A program made the translations under genes and the position numbers. The notes below the pieces were generated by a model. It saw only the letters and a list, made by a program, of their open reading frames with translations, was not told where the DNA came from and ran no database searches. Source: Atopobium sp. (lineage in GTDB: Bacteria; Actinomycetota; Coriobacteriia; Coriobacteriales; Atopobiaceae). Taken from it: a stretch of DNA of 18,581 nucleotides. How positions within the stretch are numbered: the first letter of the stretch is position 1; every line of letters begins with the position of its first letter. Where the stretch lies: positions 1 through 18,581 of the forward strand of contig JABZGZ010000019.1 of NCBI GenBank assembly GCA_015259105.1, read 5' to 3'. Shown piece by piece: positions 5,782 through 13,937 of the stretch.

Positions 5782-7887
5782 ATGTCGGACGAAACATCTT
5801 CGGTCCAAAATGATTCTTTAAATGATGCAGAAAATACTCCAGCACCACGTAGACGTGGTAGACCTCGTAAGAGTGAAAATAGTAATTCAGAAAATTCAAC
5901 TTCAGAAAATACCAATTCTGAGGCAACTGAAGAAAAGGCCTCTAATTCATCTGCTGCTAAGCGTCGTCGTGGTCGTCCAACTAAAAAAGAGACGGAGGCA
6001 CGTCGTGCGGTAGAGGCTGTTGTGGCAGAGGCTATGAACGCAGCAGGCATTACAGAGCCACCAAAGCGCCGTCGTGGCCGTCCTAGCAAAGAAGAGATGG
6101 AAGAACGTGCTCTTCATGAGCGTGCCCTTGAAGTTGCACAGGCAGAGGTTCTGGCTCAGGTCCAGGCGGGCGGCAAGGTTTCTTCTGACGTTGTAGACAC
6201 TGATCGCCTTACCAAGATTGTTCAGGACGCAACTCAGCCTTCTGCGGAGGTAACTCCGGCTCCTGCCTTCACTAAAGCAGAGGCAGAAGGTGCAGCTGGC
6301 CAGAATGACAATGCGGTTCAGAAGAGCTTTGCTGAGGAGCAGGGTAGTGTTGAGCGGCAGGATGGGGCAGCTCAGAAGCAGGCTTCTGATGCAGTAGCAG
6401 ATTCCGATGCAGCTCCAGCAGAGCGTCCAGGGCGTTCTCGTACGAGTGCAGCACGTCGTCGACATCGTAATGCCGAGCTAAAAGAAGCGGCTCAGGAGGG
6501 CGAGAAGACACAGGAAAACGCACACGCCAACAACCAGGAGCGTCCTTCTCGCGATCGTAGACAGAACAACCAGCGCAACAAGAATCGCAAGCAGGGCCAG
6601 GCAAGCGAGCCATCGCTTTCCAAAGAGGCTCTGCAAGAGATGAAGCTTTCTGAGCTTCGTGCTAAAGCAACTGAGCTGGGTATTGAGTACGCAGGCGTTC
6701 ATAAGTCCGATTTAATTGAGCTTGTATACGCTGCATCTGCAGCTGCTGAGGGTTTTAAGACTGTTGAGGGTATTCTTCAGATTAGTAACGAAGGCTACGG
6801 CTGGATTCGTACAGGCAATTATATGGAAGGCGATGACGACGCCTTTGTCCACCAGCAGATTATTAGAAATCTTGGTCTGCGCCCGGGTGATAGCGTCTTG
6901 GGTATGGTGGGACCTGCACGCGTAAATAGCAAGTATCCACCACTGCTTAAGGTTACCCAGGTCAACGGTGGGGAAGTTGAGGGTCTTAAGGACCGTCCTC
7001 GCTTCAAAGACCTGACCCCTATTTTCCCAGACCAGCCTCTTACTATGGAGCACGGTAAAGACTCCATTACGGGCCGTGCAATTGATCTGGTGGCTCCTAT
7101 TGGTAAGGGTCAGCGTGGTTTGATTGTTTCGCCTCCAAAGGCAGGTAAGACCACCATTTTGAAGCGCATTTGCCAGTCTATTACCACCAACAATCCTGAG
7201 GTTCACCTCTTCTGCCTCTTGGTAGACGAGCGCCCTGAGGAAGTTACAGACATGGAGCGCTCAATTAAGGGCACCGTTGTTGCTTCAACTTTTGATATGC
7301 CAGCAGAGAATCACACCGTTGTCTCGGAGCTTGTCATTGAGCGAGCAAAGCGTCTGGTTGAGATGGGTCAGGACGTTGTGGTTATTCTGGACTCCATCAC
7401 ACGTCTTGCTCGTGCATACAACCTGGCTATTCCTGCTTCTGGTCGTATTCTTTCTGGTGGTGTTGACTCCGCCGCTCTGTATCCACCAAAGAAGTTCTTG
7501 GGTGCAGCTCGAAACATCGAGAACGGCGGCTCGCTCACTATTATTGCGTCTGCCCTGGTAGATACAGGCTCCAAGATGGATGAGGTTATCTTCGAGGAGT
7601 TCAAGGGCACCGGCAACATGGAGCTTAAGCTTGATCGCGATCTTGCAGATCGTCGTATCTTCCCAGCTATTGATCCTGTTTCTTCTGGTACTCGTAATGA
7701 GGATCTGCTTATTAAGCCAGAGCTTCAGCCTATGGTATGGGGCGTTCGCCGTATTCTTGCAGGCTTCAATAACACTGAGCGTGCAACTACTGCTCTTATC
7801 AGTGGTCTTAAGCAGACCGACAATAACCAGGACTTCCTGATTAGATCTGCAAAGAAGGCTGCACAGTCTGACTATCCACAGAATTAG
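5782..7887 (+). CDS. rho: transcription termination factor Rho with AT-hook-bearing N-terminal extension
   Basis: 701 residues from ATG 5782, with AGAGAGG at 5768-5774 as ribosome site; the frame is open upstream to a TTG at 5686 but without a ribosome site. Rho is a hexameric RNA-dependent ATPase/helicase that ends transcription. Residues 1-278 are a low-complexity, probably disordered extension. They hold three near-identical basic motifs, RRRGRPRK (23-30), KRRRGRPTKK (60-69) and KRRRGRPSK (95-103), then a Glu/Ala/Gln-rich stretch and an Arg/Asn/Gln-rich stretch. The Rho N-terminal helical domain follows (about 279-317), then the cold-shock-like RNA-binding domain from about 329 (ILQISNEGYGWIR), Walker A PPKAGKTT (451-458), Walker B VVILDS (Asp537), and the Q/R loops (SGGVDSAALYPPKKFLGAAR, GSKMDEVIFEEFKGTGN). 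The catalytic core is complete. Actinobacterial Rho proteins are known for Arg-rich N-terminal insertions. The E. coli protein is about 420 residues. Confidence 0.96.
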   Translation: MSDETSSVQNDSLNDAENTPAPRRRGRPRKSENSNSENSTSENTNSEATEEKASNSSAAKRRRGRPTKKETEARRAVEAVVAEAMNAAGITEPPKRRRGRPSKEEMEERALHERALEVAQAEVLAQVQAGGKVSSDVVDTDRLTKIVQDATQPSAEVTPAPAFTKAEAEGAAGQNDNAVQKSFAEEQGSVERQDGAAQKQASDAVADSDAAPAERPGRSRTSAARRRHRNAELKEAAQEGEKTQENAHANNQERPSRDRRQNNQRNKNRKQGQASEPSLSKEALQEMKLSELRAKATELGIEYAGVHKSDLIELVYAASAAAEGFKTVEGILQISNEGYGWIRTGNYMEGDDDAFVHQQIIRNLGLRPGDSVLGMVGPARVNSKYPPLLKVTQVNGGEVEGLKDRPRFKDLTPIFPDQPLTMEHGKDSITGRAIDLVAPIGKGQRGLIVSPPKAGKTTILKRICQSITTNNPEVHLFCLLVDERPEEVTDMERSIKGTVVASTFDMPAENHTVVSELVIERAKRLVEMGQDVVVILDSITRLARAYNLAIPASGRILSGGVDSAALYPPKKFLGAARNIENGGSLTIIASALVDTGSKMDEVIFEEFKGTGNMELKLDRDLADRRIFPAIDPVSSGTRNEDLLIKPELQPMVWGVRRILAGFNNTERATTALISGLKQTDNNQDFLIRSAKKAAQSDYPQN

Positions 7888-7906
7888 TCAGATTTAAAGA
7901 TGACGC

Positions 7907-7950
7907 AAGAAGTGCTTTCCAATCTATGTTGGGAGGCACTTCTTTTTTCT
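7907..7950 (+). terminator. intrinsic terminator after rho
   Basis: AAGAAGTGC (7907-7915) and GCACTTCTT (7936-7944) pair perfectly; the stem continues through a T-G wobble and TTCCAA/TTGGGA (one wobble) to a six-base loop TCTATG, and six T follow. A textbook Rho-independent terminator, 20 bases after the rho stop. Confidence 0.9.
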
Positions 7951-8025
7951 CGTCATTTTTGGTGAATAACTGCCAAAGAATTATGAAAAAGTATTAAAGA
8001 CGCTGTAAAAAATAACGAATTACGC

Positions 8026-8058
8026 TATAGTCATTTCTAACAGCACAATTATGTGTTG
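8026..8058 (+). promoter_or_regulatory. putative -10 box and palindrome upstream of the unknown membrane protein
   Basis: TATAGT (8026-8031) is a fair -10 with no clear -35. Just downstream, CAGCACA (8041-8047) and TGTGTTG (8052-8058) pair over seven positions with one G-U around a four-base loop; this could be an operator or a short leader hairpin. The remaining leader up to 8185 holds nothing else recognisable apart from the ribosome site. Confidence 0.35.
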
Positions 8059-8185
8059 CAGCGGATTACACAAAGATGAAATGAAGCCCACCCGTTGCTC
8101 ACGTCGCCCGTATTGGGTTTAGTAGCATATGCAAATTTAGCGTGTGTCTTCATACATCTTCTTGGCGTTTGTAGGGGGAGTTTGT

Positions 8186-9589
8186 ATGACAGAAGGTAGG
8201 AATCCGGCAGTAGTCGCCGGCCTGCTCAGTGGACTGGTTCTGGTAGCAGAGCCAGCATCTGCGTATGCCCTTACCGCTAATGAAATTCGTCAAACGCCTC
8301 TTGGTGCAATCTTTACAGGCATTGGAGTGGGACTTGCTGCGGTTGCAATCATTTCTGGTGCGGCCTTGGTAGTCTCTCGCTCGGTAAATCGTGGCGAGAA
8401 AATCGATGAGGTAGAAGCAAAGAGCCAGTCAGCTGCAACGTTCCAGAGCTCAGATGAGGCTCTATCTTCAAAGCAGGTCTCAGCTGCATCGAACTTCTCG
8501 CCAGAAGAGAGCATTGTGATTCCGCTGGACTCTTCAAGGCGCTCGATTGCTGCGTACAAGCCAAAGCACATGAGGGCTTCTCAGTGGGATATGACCGGTT
8601 CCATTCGTGTTCAGTCTGCTGAGCTGCCTATCCAGCCTGCCGAGTCACCTGCAAAGAAGTCACAGGTTGTAAGTACGGCCGCAGAGGGTGTTCTTCCCGT
8701 TCCCGCAAAGAAGGCTCCTGCGCACTCTACAAACGACTACGCGCAGATTGCAGAGAACTACACCAAGCTTTTGAGCTGGCGCGAGCGTACCGTTGCACGT
8801 GCAAAGGGTGCTGCTGCGGTACTTCTTGAGCGCTTGGGGAAAGATCCTATGGACGGTCTGCCCATTATCGAGCGTGCTGACGGAACCGTTGGTGACGTTG
8901 GTACAGCTTGGTGGACTAAGGCTGTGGGCGAAGAGTCCATTACGCGCGATTTTGGTATTGCTGAGATTGGTGCCGAGGCTATTCCTGAAGACTTTACCAA
9001 CCATGCTGCTGATATTTCTAGCCGTATCTCTTACGTTGACCAGGGAGTCTTCCCTGAGAAGCGTACGATTGACGAGCTTGAGCATGCTGATGATTGGACG
9101 CTTGCGCTGGCTGCAATGGACGAGCATCTAGCTCGCCATGATCAGCAGCAGATGCGCAAGTATCATCCAGTGCAGCTGCCGCTCATTGGTCAGGCCGCTG
9201 CTGAGGCTGAAGTTGCAAGCTCGGTGGAGTTGTCGGGTGCAAAACCCGCTGCGTCTCACAAGGTTGCCGCAGCTCAGATGCGTCCTTCTCGCGAGCCAAA
9301 CTACGCTGGTGTGGTTGCACAATCAACCGCAATGCCGCTGATCAAGGCTACAAACGATACGTCATCGCATGTTCAGGACATCTTTGACGCGGTTGAGCGT
9401 GAGATGGCAGCTGAGCTTCAGGCGGCTGATGAGAGACCAACGCGCGAGCTGCTTCGCCTCATTGAGGGCGGCACCAGCAAGATGAAGAAGATTTCTTCGC
9501 TTGATCTTGGTGAGAAGACCAGCACAGACAAGGCCTCTTACAAGCCTCGTCACTTTGCTGGTGAGCTTCCGCTGGTACGTGAGGCGTAA
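8186..9589 (+). CDS. membrane-anchored protein of unknown function
   Basis: 467 residues from ATG 8186, chosen for the strong ribosome site AGGGGGAG (8173-8180). Residues 6-26 look like a signal-peptide core ending in ASA, with possible cleavage after Ala26. A second hydrophobic segment (39-63) is followed by positive residues (RSVNRGEK). Topology is therefore either a cleaved signal plus one membrane helix with the C-terminus inside, or two membrane helices. The remaining ~400 residues are Ala/Glu/Ser-rich, with linker-like parts (75-195, 345-400) and a more globular-looking middle (about 200-340: RERTVARAKGAAAVLLERLG, GTAWWTKAVGEESITRDFGI, DWTLALAAMDEHLARH). A short motif YKP[KR]H occurs at 124-128 and again at 452-456 near the C-terminus, which ends GELPLVREA. 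I recognise no domain. It is monocistronic between rho and the liv operon. Confidence 0.85.
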   Translation: MTEGRNPAVVAGLLSGLVLVAEPASAYALTANEIRQTPLGAIFTGIGVGLAAVAIISGAALVVSRSVNRGEKIDEVEAKSQSAATFQSSDEALSSKQVSAASNFSPEESIVIPLDSSRRSIAAYKPKHMRASQWDMTGSIRVQSAELPIQPAESPAKKSQVVSTAAEGVLPVPAKKAPAHSTNDYAQIAENYTKLLSWRERTVARAKGAAAVLLERLGKDPMDGLPIIERADGTVGDVGTAWWTKAVGEESITRDFGIAEIGAEAIPEDFTNHAADISSRISYVDQGVFPEKRTIDELEHADDWTLALAAMDEHLARHDQQQMRKYHPVQLPLIGQAAAEAEVASSVELSGAKPAASHKVAAAQMRPSREPNYAGVVAQSTAMPLIKATNDTSSHVQDIFDAVEREMAAELQAADERPTRELLRLIEGGTSKMKKISSLDLGEKTSTDKASYKPRHFAGELPLVREA

Positions 9590-9660
9590 GTAGCACACGT
9601 AGACCAGCTGCGGGTAGTCAGAAGACAACCGCGCAACCGTCGCGAAAGGCTGGAGCTCGT

Positions 9661-9690
9661 AGAAACATCCGGTTTCTCTAAAATTATTTC
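9661..9690 (+). terminator. weak terminator-like hairpin after the unknown membrane protein
   Basis: AGAAAC (9661-9666) and GTTTCT (9672-9677) form a six-bp perfect stem with a five-base loop, followed by CTAAAATTATTTC. The stem is short and the T-run interrupted, so termination strength is doubtful. Confidence 0.35.
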
Positions 9691-9709
9691 AAGTTAGATA
9701 ACATTTTTT

Positions 9710-9739
9710 GGCTGTGGTTCTTTTTTAAGGACTGCAGCC
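9710..9739 (+). promoter_or_regulatory. strong leader hairpin upstream of livJ
   Basis: Arms 9710-9722 and 9727-9739 pair at all 13 positions (three of them G-U) with a T4 loop. T6 precedes the stem on this strand, and only an interrupted T-rich stretch (ATATTGTGTTGTG) follows. It lies 49 bases before the livJ start and could be an attenuator, an RNA-stability hairpin or an operator. It does not resemble a T-box or a riboswitch I know. Confidence 0.55.
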
Positions 9740-9788
9740 ATATTGTGTTGTGTCACATATTCAACGCTATGGAGAAAAGGAGATGAAT

Positions 9789-10970
9789 ATGGCACATAAG
9801 CTAACGCGACGACGCTTTTTGGAGGTGGCCGGGACCATTGCGGGGTCGTTTGCTCTAGCAGGCTGTTCGCCAAAGAACCAAGACCCTAACTCCATTTACG
9901 TTGGCGTGATGGGACCGTATACCGGCGACGTTGCCCAGTATGGCCTTGCGGTGCGTAGCGGCATTTTGCTGTACCTCAAGGAATTCAACAAGAATGGTGG
10001 AGCTGGTGGCCGCAAGATTGTCCCTATAGCTGAGGACGAGAAAGGCGATTCAACCGAAGCTATTCTTGTCTATAACAAGCTGCTTGACGAGAATGTCTGT
10101 GCAATTTTAGGTGACGTTACCTCAACGCCAACCATTGCACTGGCGCAGAAATCGGTTCTGGACAACATTCCTTGCGTAACGGCATCTGCAACAGCAGAAG
10201 ACGTTGTTGCTCACGGCAATAACATGTTCCGCGCTACTGTCACCGACCCATTCCAGGGCGTTGTTCTTGCAGAGTTTGCTAAAAAACAAGGCTATCAGCG
10301 TGTAGGAACCATCTTTAACTCTGGTGGCGATTACGAGATTGGCGTTAATAACGCATTTGTTCAGAGGGCTCGTGAGTTGGGCATTGAGGTTGTTTCTCAG
10401 CAGGGCTATCCAACGGGAGCTGTTGACTTTAACGCCCAGCTTACCAGCATTATTGGACTGGATCCTGATGCCATTTTGGCTCCAAACTATTACCAGGATA
10501 ATGGCAAGATTGTGACGCAGGCTCGCCAGCTTGGCTGCAAAAAGCCTTTTATGGGCGCAGATGGTTGGGCAGGCATCATTGGCGGCGAGCAGGACTATGC
10601 TTCTGCGACTGACCTTGAAGGATGCTTCTATTGCTCTGCTTTTGTTGCTTCAAACCCAGATGAAAAAGTTCAGCATTTTGTTAAGGCTTATACCGAGGAA
10701 TACGGTGAGGCTCCAACTAACTTCTGTTCTTTGGGCTATGACGCAGCAATGATTCTTTGCTCCGCTCTTAAGACTGTCGAGAAACGCGGTTATACCTACA
10801 ACTCTAATGAGTATAGGCAAGCCATTATTGACGCTATTGCATCTGGTGTGGTCGAAGGTGTTACTGGAACCCTTTCATATCAGGGAACAGGTGACCCAGT
10901 GAAGTCCACCTTGATTATTACCTTTAAAGATGGCAAAGAGTCCATCTATGACACGATCAATCCTTCATAG
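9789..10970 (+). CDS. livJ: branched-chain amino-acid ABC transporter, substrate-binding lipoprotein
   Basis: 393 residues from ATG 9789. AAAGGAG (9776-9782) is six bases from this ATG but has no gap to the in-frame ATG 9783, so 9789 is preferred. The N-terminus is a combined Tat and lipoprotein signal: T6-R7-R8-R9-F10-L11-E12 matches the twin-arginine motif and L23-A24-G25-C26 is the lipobox, so Cys26 should be lipidated and the protein tethered outside the membrane. The mature part begins IYVGVMGPYTGDVAQYGLAV and is a type I periplasmic-binding fold (Peripla_BP_6 family) as in LivJ/LivK. It should capture leucine, isoleucine, valine or related amino acids for LivHMGF. The exact substrate cannot be read from sequence. 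First gene of the operon, 15 nt before livH. Confidence 0.93.
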   Translation: MAHKLTRRRFLEVAGTIAGSFALAGCSPKNQDPNSIYVGVMGPYTGDVAQYGLAVRSGILLYLKEFNKNGGAGGRKIVPIAEDEKGDSTEAILVYNKLLDENVCAILGDVTSTPTIALAQKSVLDNIPCVTASATAEDVVAHGNNMFRATVTDPFQGVVLAEFAKKQGYQRVGTIFNSGGDYEIGVNNAFVQRARELGIEVVSQQGYPTGAVDFNAQLTSIIGLDPDAILAPNYYQDNGKIVTQARQLGCKKPFMGADGWAGIIGGEQDYASATDLEGCFYCSAFVASNPDEKVQHFVKAYTEEYGEAPTNFCSLGYDAAMILCSALKTVEKRGYTYNSNEYRQAIIDAIASGVVEGVTGTLSYQGTGDPVKSTLIITFKDGKESIYDTINPS

Positions 10971-10985
10971 AAAAGAGAACCTCAG

Positions 10986-11858
10986 ATGTTTTTGACTCAG
11001 GTGCTCAATGGACTTCAATTGGGCAGTATTTACGCACTGGTGGCGCTTGGTTACACAATGGTGTACGGCATCATCTTGCTTCTTAATTTTGCACATGGTG
11101 ACATCATCATGTTTGGCTCCTACGTTGCTTGGATTGCGCTTGTTCAGTTAGGACTCAATCCTGCAATCGCCGTTCTTCTCGCCATTTTTGGTTGTGTTGT
11201 GCTAGGCGTTCTTATTGATAAGGTTGCCTATGCACCACTCAGAGAAGCTCCAAGGCTTTCTATTCTGATTACCGCAATTGGTGTTTCTTACCTACTTGAA
11301 AATGGTGTTCAGCTGCTTCTTGGTGCTGACGCTAAGGTTGTTCCAAGCATCATTGACCTGGGAACTGTTCAGGTATTTGGTTCGACGCTTTCCGGCACTG
11401 CACTTTTGACTGTTGCCGTTACTATTGTGGCAACCGTTGTTCTGACCCTTTTGGTTCAGAAGACTCGTCTTGGTAAGGCAATGCGTGCCGTTTCTGAGGA
11501 TATGGGCGCTGCTCGTCTGATGGGCGTCAACGTCAATAGCACTATTAGCTTTACCTTTGCAGTTGGTTCCGCTCTGGCAGGCATTGCAGCTATTCTGTAC
11601 TCCATGGCATACCAGCAGGTTTCTCCTACCATGGGCGTCATGCTGGGCACCAAGGCATTTGTTGCAGCAGTTCTTGGCGGTATTGGCTCCATTCCTGGCG
11701 CTGTTATTGGCGGCCTCATTGTTGGCTTCTCCGAGGTCTTTGTTGCTGCCTTTGGTCTGTCTGTCTGGCAGGATGCAGTAGTCTTCTTACTCTTGATTCT
11801 TGTTCTTGTTGTGAAACCAACTGGCCTGCTTGGCCGACCAGTTACCGAGAAAGTGTAA
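10986..11858 (+). CDS. livH: branched-chain amino-acid ABC transporter permease LivH
   Basis: 290 residues, the usual LivH length. It is an integral membrane permease with about eight hydrophobic segments. The family start is evident: LNGLQLGSIYALVALGYTMVYGIILLLNFAHGDIIMFGSY. Later LGKAMRAVSEDMGAARLMGVN corresponds to the cytoplasmic coupling loop that contacts the ATPases, and AFVAAVLGGIGSIPGAVIGG is the conserved late motif. It pairs with LivM to form the membrane channel. Ribosome site AAAAGAG at 10971-10977. The stop TAA overlaps the ribosome site of livM. Confidence 0.96.
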   Translation: MFLTQVLNGLQLGSIYALVALGYTMVYGIILLLNFAHGDIIMFGSYVAWIALVQLGLNPAIAVLLAIFGCVVLGVLIDKVAYAPLREAPRLSILITAIGVSYLLENGVQLLLGADAKVVPSIIDLGTVQVFGSTLSGTALLTVAVTIVATVVLTLLVQKTRLGKAMRAVSEDMGAARLMGVNVNSTISFTFAVGSALAGIAAILYSMAYQQVSPTMGVMLGTKAFVAAVLGGIGSIPGAVIGGLIVGFSEVFVAAFGLSVWQDAVVFLLLILVLVVKPTGLLGRPVTEKV

Positions 11859-11868
11859 GGAGGCTCAC

Positions 11869-13086
11869 ATGACTAAAATGTATCCACGCGATAATAACCA
11901 CAACCCCGTAATTGTCACTGGTTTTGGTGGAAAAGATGGTCAGCGTCGTGAGCTCACTATGCCTGCTCGCTATGCCATCAATGCAATTCTTGTTGCACTC
12001 TTTGTCTTTGGTGGAAACTTCCTGGTAGGAGAGGGCCTTATTTCTCGCTATCAAACCGTTGTTTTTGAGCAAATTGGCGTGTATGTTCTGATGACCGTTT
12101 CCCTGAACATTGTTACTGGTTATCTGGGACAGCTTCCTTTGGGTCACGCTGGCTTTATGTCCATTGGTGGTTATGCCTGCGCAATCTTTATCATTCGCAT
12201 GATGCCACTCTTTGGTCTGGATGCTCAATCCATGGCTTCCGGCTCTACGCCAGCAGTGATTCTCTTTGTTGTTGGTCTTTTGTTCGGCGGCATTTGCGCT
12301 GCTCTGATGGGTGTGGTTATTGGTATTCCAGCACTTCGTCTTCGTGGCGATTACCTGGCCATCATTACCTTGGGCTTTGCAGAGATTATCCGCGTTGTCC
12401 TGGTTAACATCGACTCTGCTCTTGGCTTCAAGCTCACGGGCGGTGCTTCCGGCTTGACAGGCATCCCAGCCTATACCGGCTACCTGAACACTGCAATTGT
12501 TGTTTCGCTTGCCATTTTTGCTATTCATACTCTTATGAAGTCTAGACATGGACGCGCTATTCTCGCCATCCGCGATAACGAGATCGCTGCAGAGGCATCA
12601 GGCGTTAACACCACGTATTACAAGACCCTTGCCTTTGTTTTCTCTGCATTCCTTGCTGGTATTGCAGGCGGCCTTTACGCGGGCTGCATCGGCGTTATGG
12701 CGCCTGCTAAGTTTGGCTTCATGAAGTCTGTTGAGATTCTGGTTATGGTTGTTCTGGGTGGCATGGGTTCTATGTTTGGATCCGTTGTGTCCGCAACTGT
12801 CCTGACTGTACTTCCAGAGGCTCTACGTGCCTTTGCTGACTACCGTATGGTTGCTTATGCAATTGTCTTGATTCTGGTCATGATCTTCAGACCTGAGGGT
12901 CTGTTTGGCTCGTATGACTTCTCGCTGTCCCGCATTATTGAGCGCATCATGAACAAGGATTTCCCTTGGAACAAGGATGACTCGGACGAGCAGGCGGGTG
13001 TACAGGCTAACGCACAGACGGTTGTTCAGGCAGATACGCAGGCAGACGTGCAGGTAGAAGCCTCAACTGATTCGAAGGAGGCGTAA
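11869..13086 (+). CDS. livM: branched-chain amino-acid ABC transporter permease LivM
   Basis: 405 residues from ATG 11869, with AAGGAGG (11857-11863) overlapping the livH stop; the frame extends upstream but inside livH. Residues 1-38 are a hydrophilic N-terminal extension, then several membrane helices. LivM signatures are GYLGQLPLGHAGFMSIGGYA, IPALRLRGDYLAIITLGFAEIIRVV, the coupling-loop region HGRAILAIRDNEIAAEASGVN, and VLGGMGSMFGSVV. Residues from about 375 are a Gln/Ala/Val/Asp-rich repetitive tail not needed in the family. It forms the translocation pore with LivH. Five bases separate it from livG. Confidence 0.96.
   Translation: MTKMYPRDNNHNPVIVTGFGGKDGQRRELTMPARYAINAILVALFVFGGNFLVGEGLISRYQTVVFEQIGVYVLMTVSLNIVTGYLGQLPLGHAGFMSIGGYACAIFIIRMMPLFGLDAQSMASGSTPAVILFVVGLLFGGICAALMGVVIGIPALRLRGDYLAIITLGFAEIIRVVLVNIDSALGFKLTGGASGLTGIPAYTGYLNTAIVVSLAIFAIHTLMKSRHGRAILAIRDNEIAAEASGVNTTYYKTLAFVFSAFLAGIAGGLYAGCIGVMAPAKFGFMKSVEILVMVVLGGMGSMFGSVVSATVLTVLPEALRAFADYRMVAYAIVLILVMIFRPEGLFGSYDFSLSRIIERIMNKDFPWNKDDSDEQAGVQANAQTVVQADTQADVQVEASTDSKEA
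12991..13062 (+). repeat. short imperfect repeats encoding the LivM C-terminal tail
   Basis: The segment encodes residues 375-398 with repeats of the form V-Q-A-[ND]-[AT]-Q (VQANAQ, VQADTQ, ADVQVEA). At DNA level CAG-GC[AT] blocks recur. It is low-complexity and hydrophilic, after the last membrane helix. Confidence 0.6.
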
Positions 13087-13091
13087 GAGCG

Positions 13092-13937
13092 ATGGCAACT
13101 AAACACACTACAAAACTTATCAGACAAGAGTCTCCTAACCTCATTCCAGAGCGAGACCTTGGCGCAATTCCAGTTCTTCAGGCCGAGCACCTGGGCATTG
13201 ACTTTGGTGGCTTGACTGCTGTTAATGACTTCAACATCGCTCTTGGTCCTACCGAGATCTCTGGCATCATTGGTCCTAACGGTGCAGGTAAAACAACTGT
13301 TTTTAACTTGCTTACCTGTGTCTACAAGCCAACCCGTGGTACCGTAATGATTGACGGCTACGACCTGGCTGGTAAAAGCGTTGTTGAGGCAAACCATATG
13401 GGTATTGCCCGAACCTTCCAGAACATTCGCCTGTTCAATAACATGACGGTTATGGAAAATATTCAGGTTGGCCAGGGTAGCCACATGACGTCTCACTTCT
13501 TTGAGGACGTCTTCCGCCTTCCAGCTCACTGGAAGCAGGAAAAAGAGAGCGCTGATAATGCTCGCGAGCTGCTGCGCATTTTTGGCATGGAGAATCTTGC
13601 AAATACCCTTGCAGGTAACCTGCCTTATGGCGCTCAGCGCAAGCTTGAGATTCTTCGCGCGCTGGCAACGCAGCCAAAGATTTTGCTGCTTGACGAGCCA
13701 GCTGCAGGTATGAATCCAGCAGAGACCGACGAGCTTATGGAGAATGTCCTTAAGATTCGTGATGATTTCAAGATTGCTGTTCTTCTCATCGAGCACGACA
13801 TGAAATTTGTTATGGGTATCTGCGAGGGTTTGGCCGTTCTTGACCACGGCAACATCATTGCAAAGGGAACACCAGAAGAGGTTCAGAACAATCCTCGCGT
13901 TATTGAGGCATATCTTGGAAAGCAGGAGGTGCGCTAA
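13092..13937 (+). CDS. livG: branched-chain amino-acid ABC transporter ATP-binding protein LivG
   Basis: 281 residues. It is one of two ATPases that drive the Liv transporter from the cytoplasmic side. Motifs: Walker A GPNGAGKT (61-68), ABC signature region LPYGAQRKLEI (Tyr179-Gly180), the usual LivG form in place of LSGGQ, Walker B ILLLDEP (Asp201, Glu202), and H-loop His235 in LLIEHDMKFV. The N-terminal extension of about 28 residues before the ABC core is unusual but has no alternative start. Start ATG 13092 with AAGGAGG at 13076-13082. The stop overlaps the livF start by one base (TAATG). Confidence 0.96.
   Translation: MATKHTTKLIRQESPNLIPERDLGAIPVLQAEHLGIDFGGLTAVNDFNIALGPTEISGIIGPNGAGKTTVFNLLTCVYKPTRGTVMIDGYDLAGKSVVEANHMGIARTFQNIRLFNNMTVMENIQVGQGSHMTSHFFEDVFRLPAHWKQEKESADNARELLRIFGMENLANTLAGNLPYGAQRKLEILRALATQPKILLLDEPAAGMNPAETDELMENVLKIRDDFKIAVLLIEHDMKFVMGICEGLAVLDHGNIIAKGTPEEVQNNPRVIEAYLGKQEVR

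Noticed and set aside
9590..9782. Riboswitch (c-di-GMP, c-di-AMP, T-box) in the liv leader
   Set aside because: Some fragments (GCGCAACCG, GCGAAAGGCTGG) loosely recall riboswitch cores, but conserved elements are not in the right order; no T-box sequence is present. A covariance-model search (Rfam) would settle it.
13026..13847. Minus-strand ORF of 273 codons across livM/livG
   Set aside because: Antisense to two complete transporter genes, with composition of a shadow frame.
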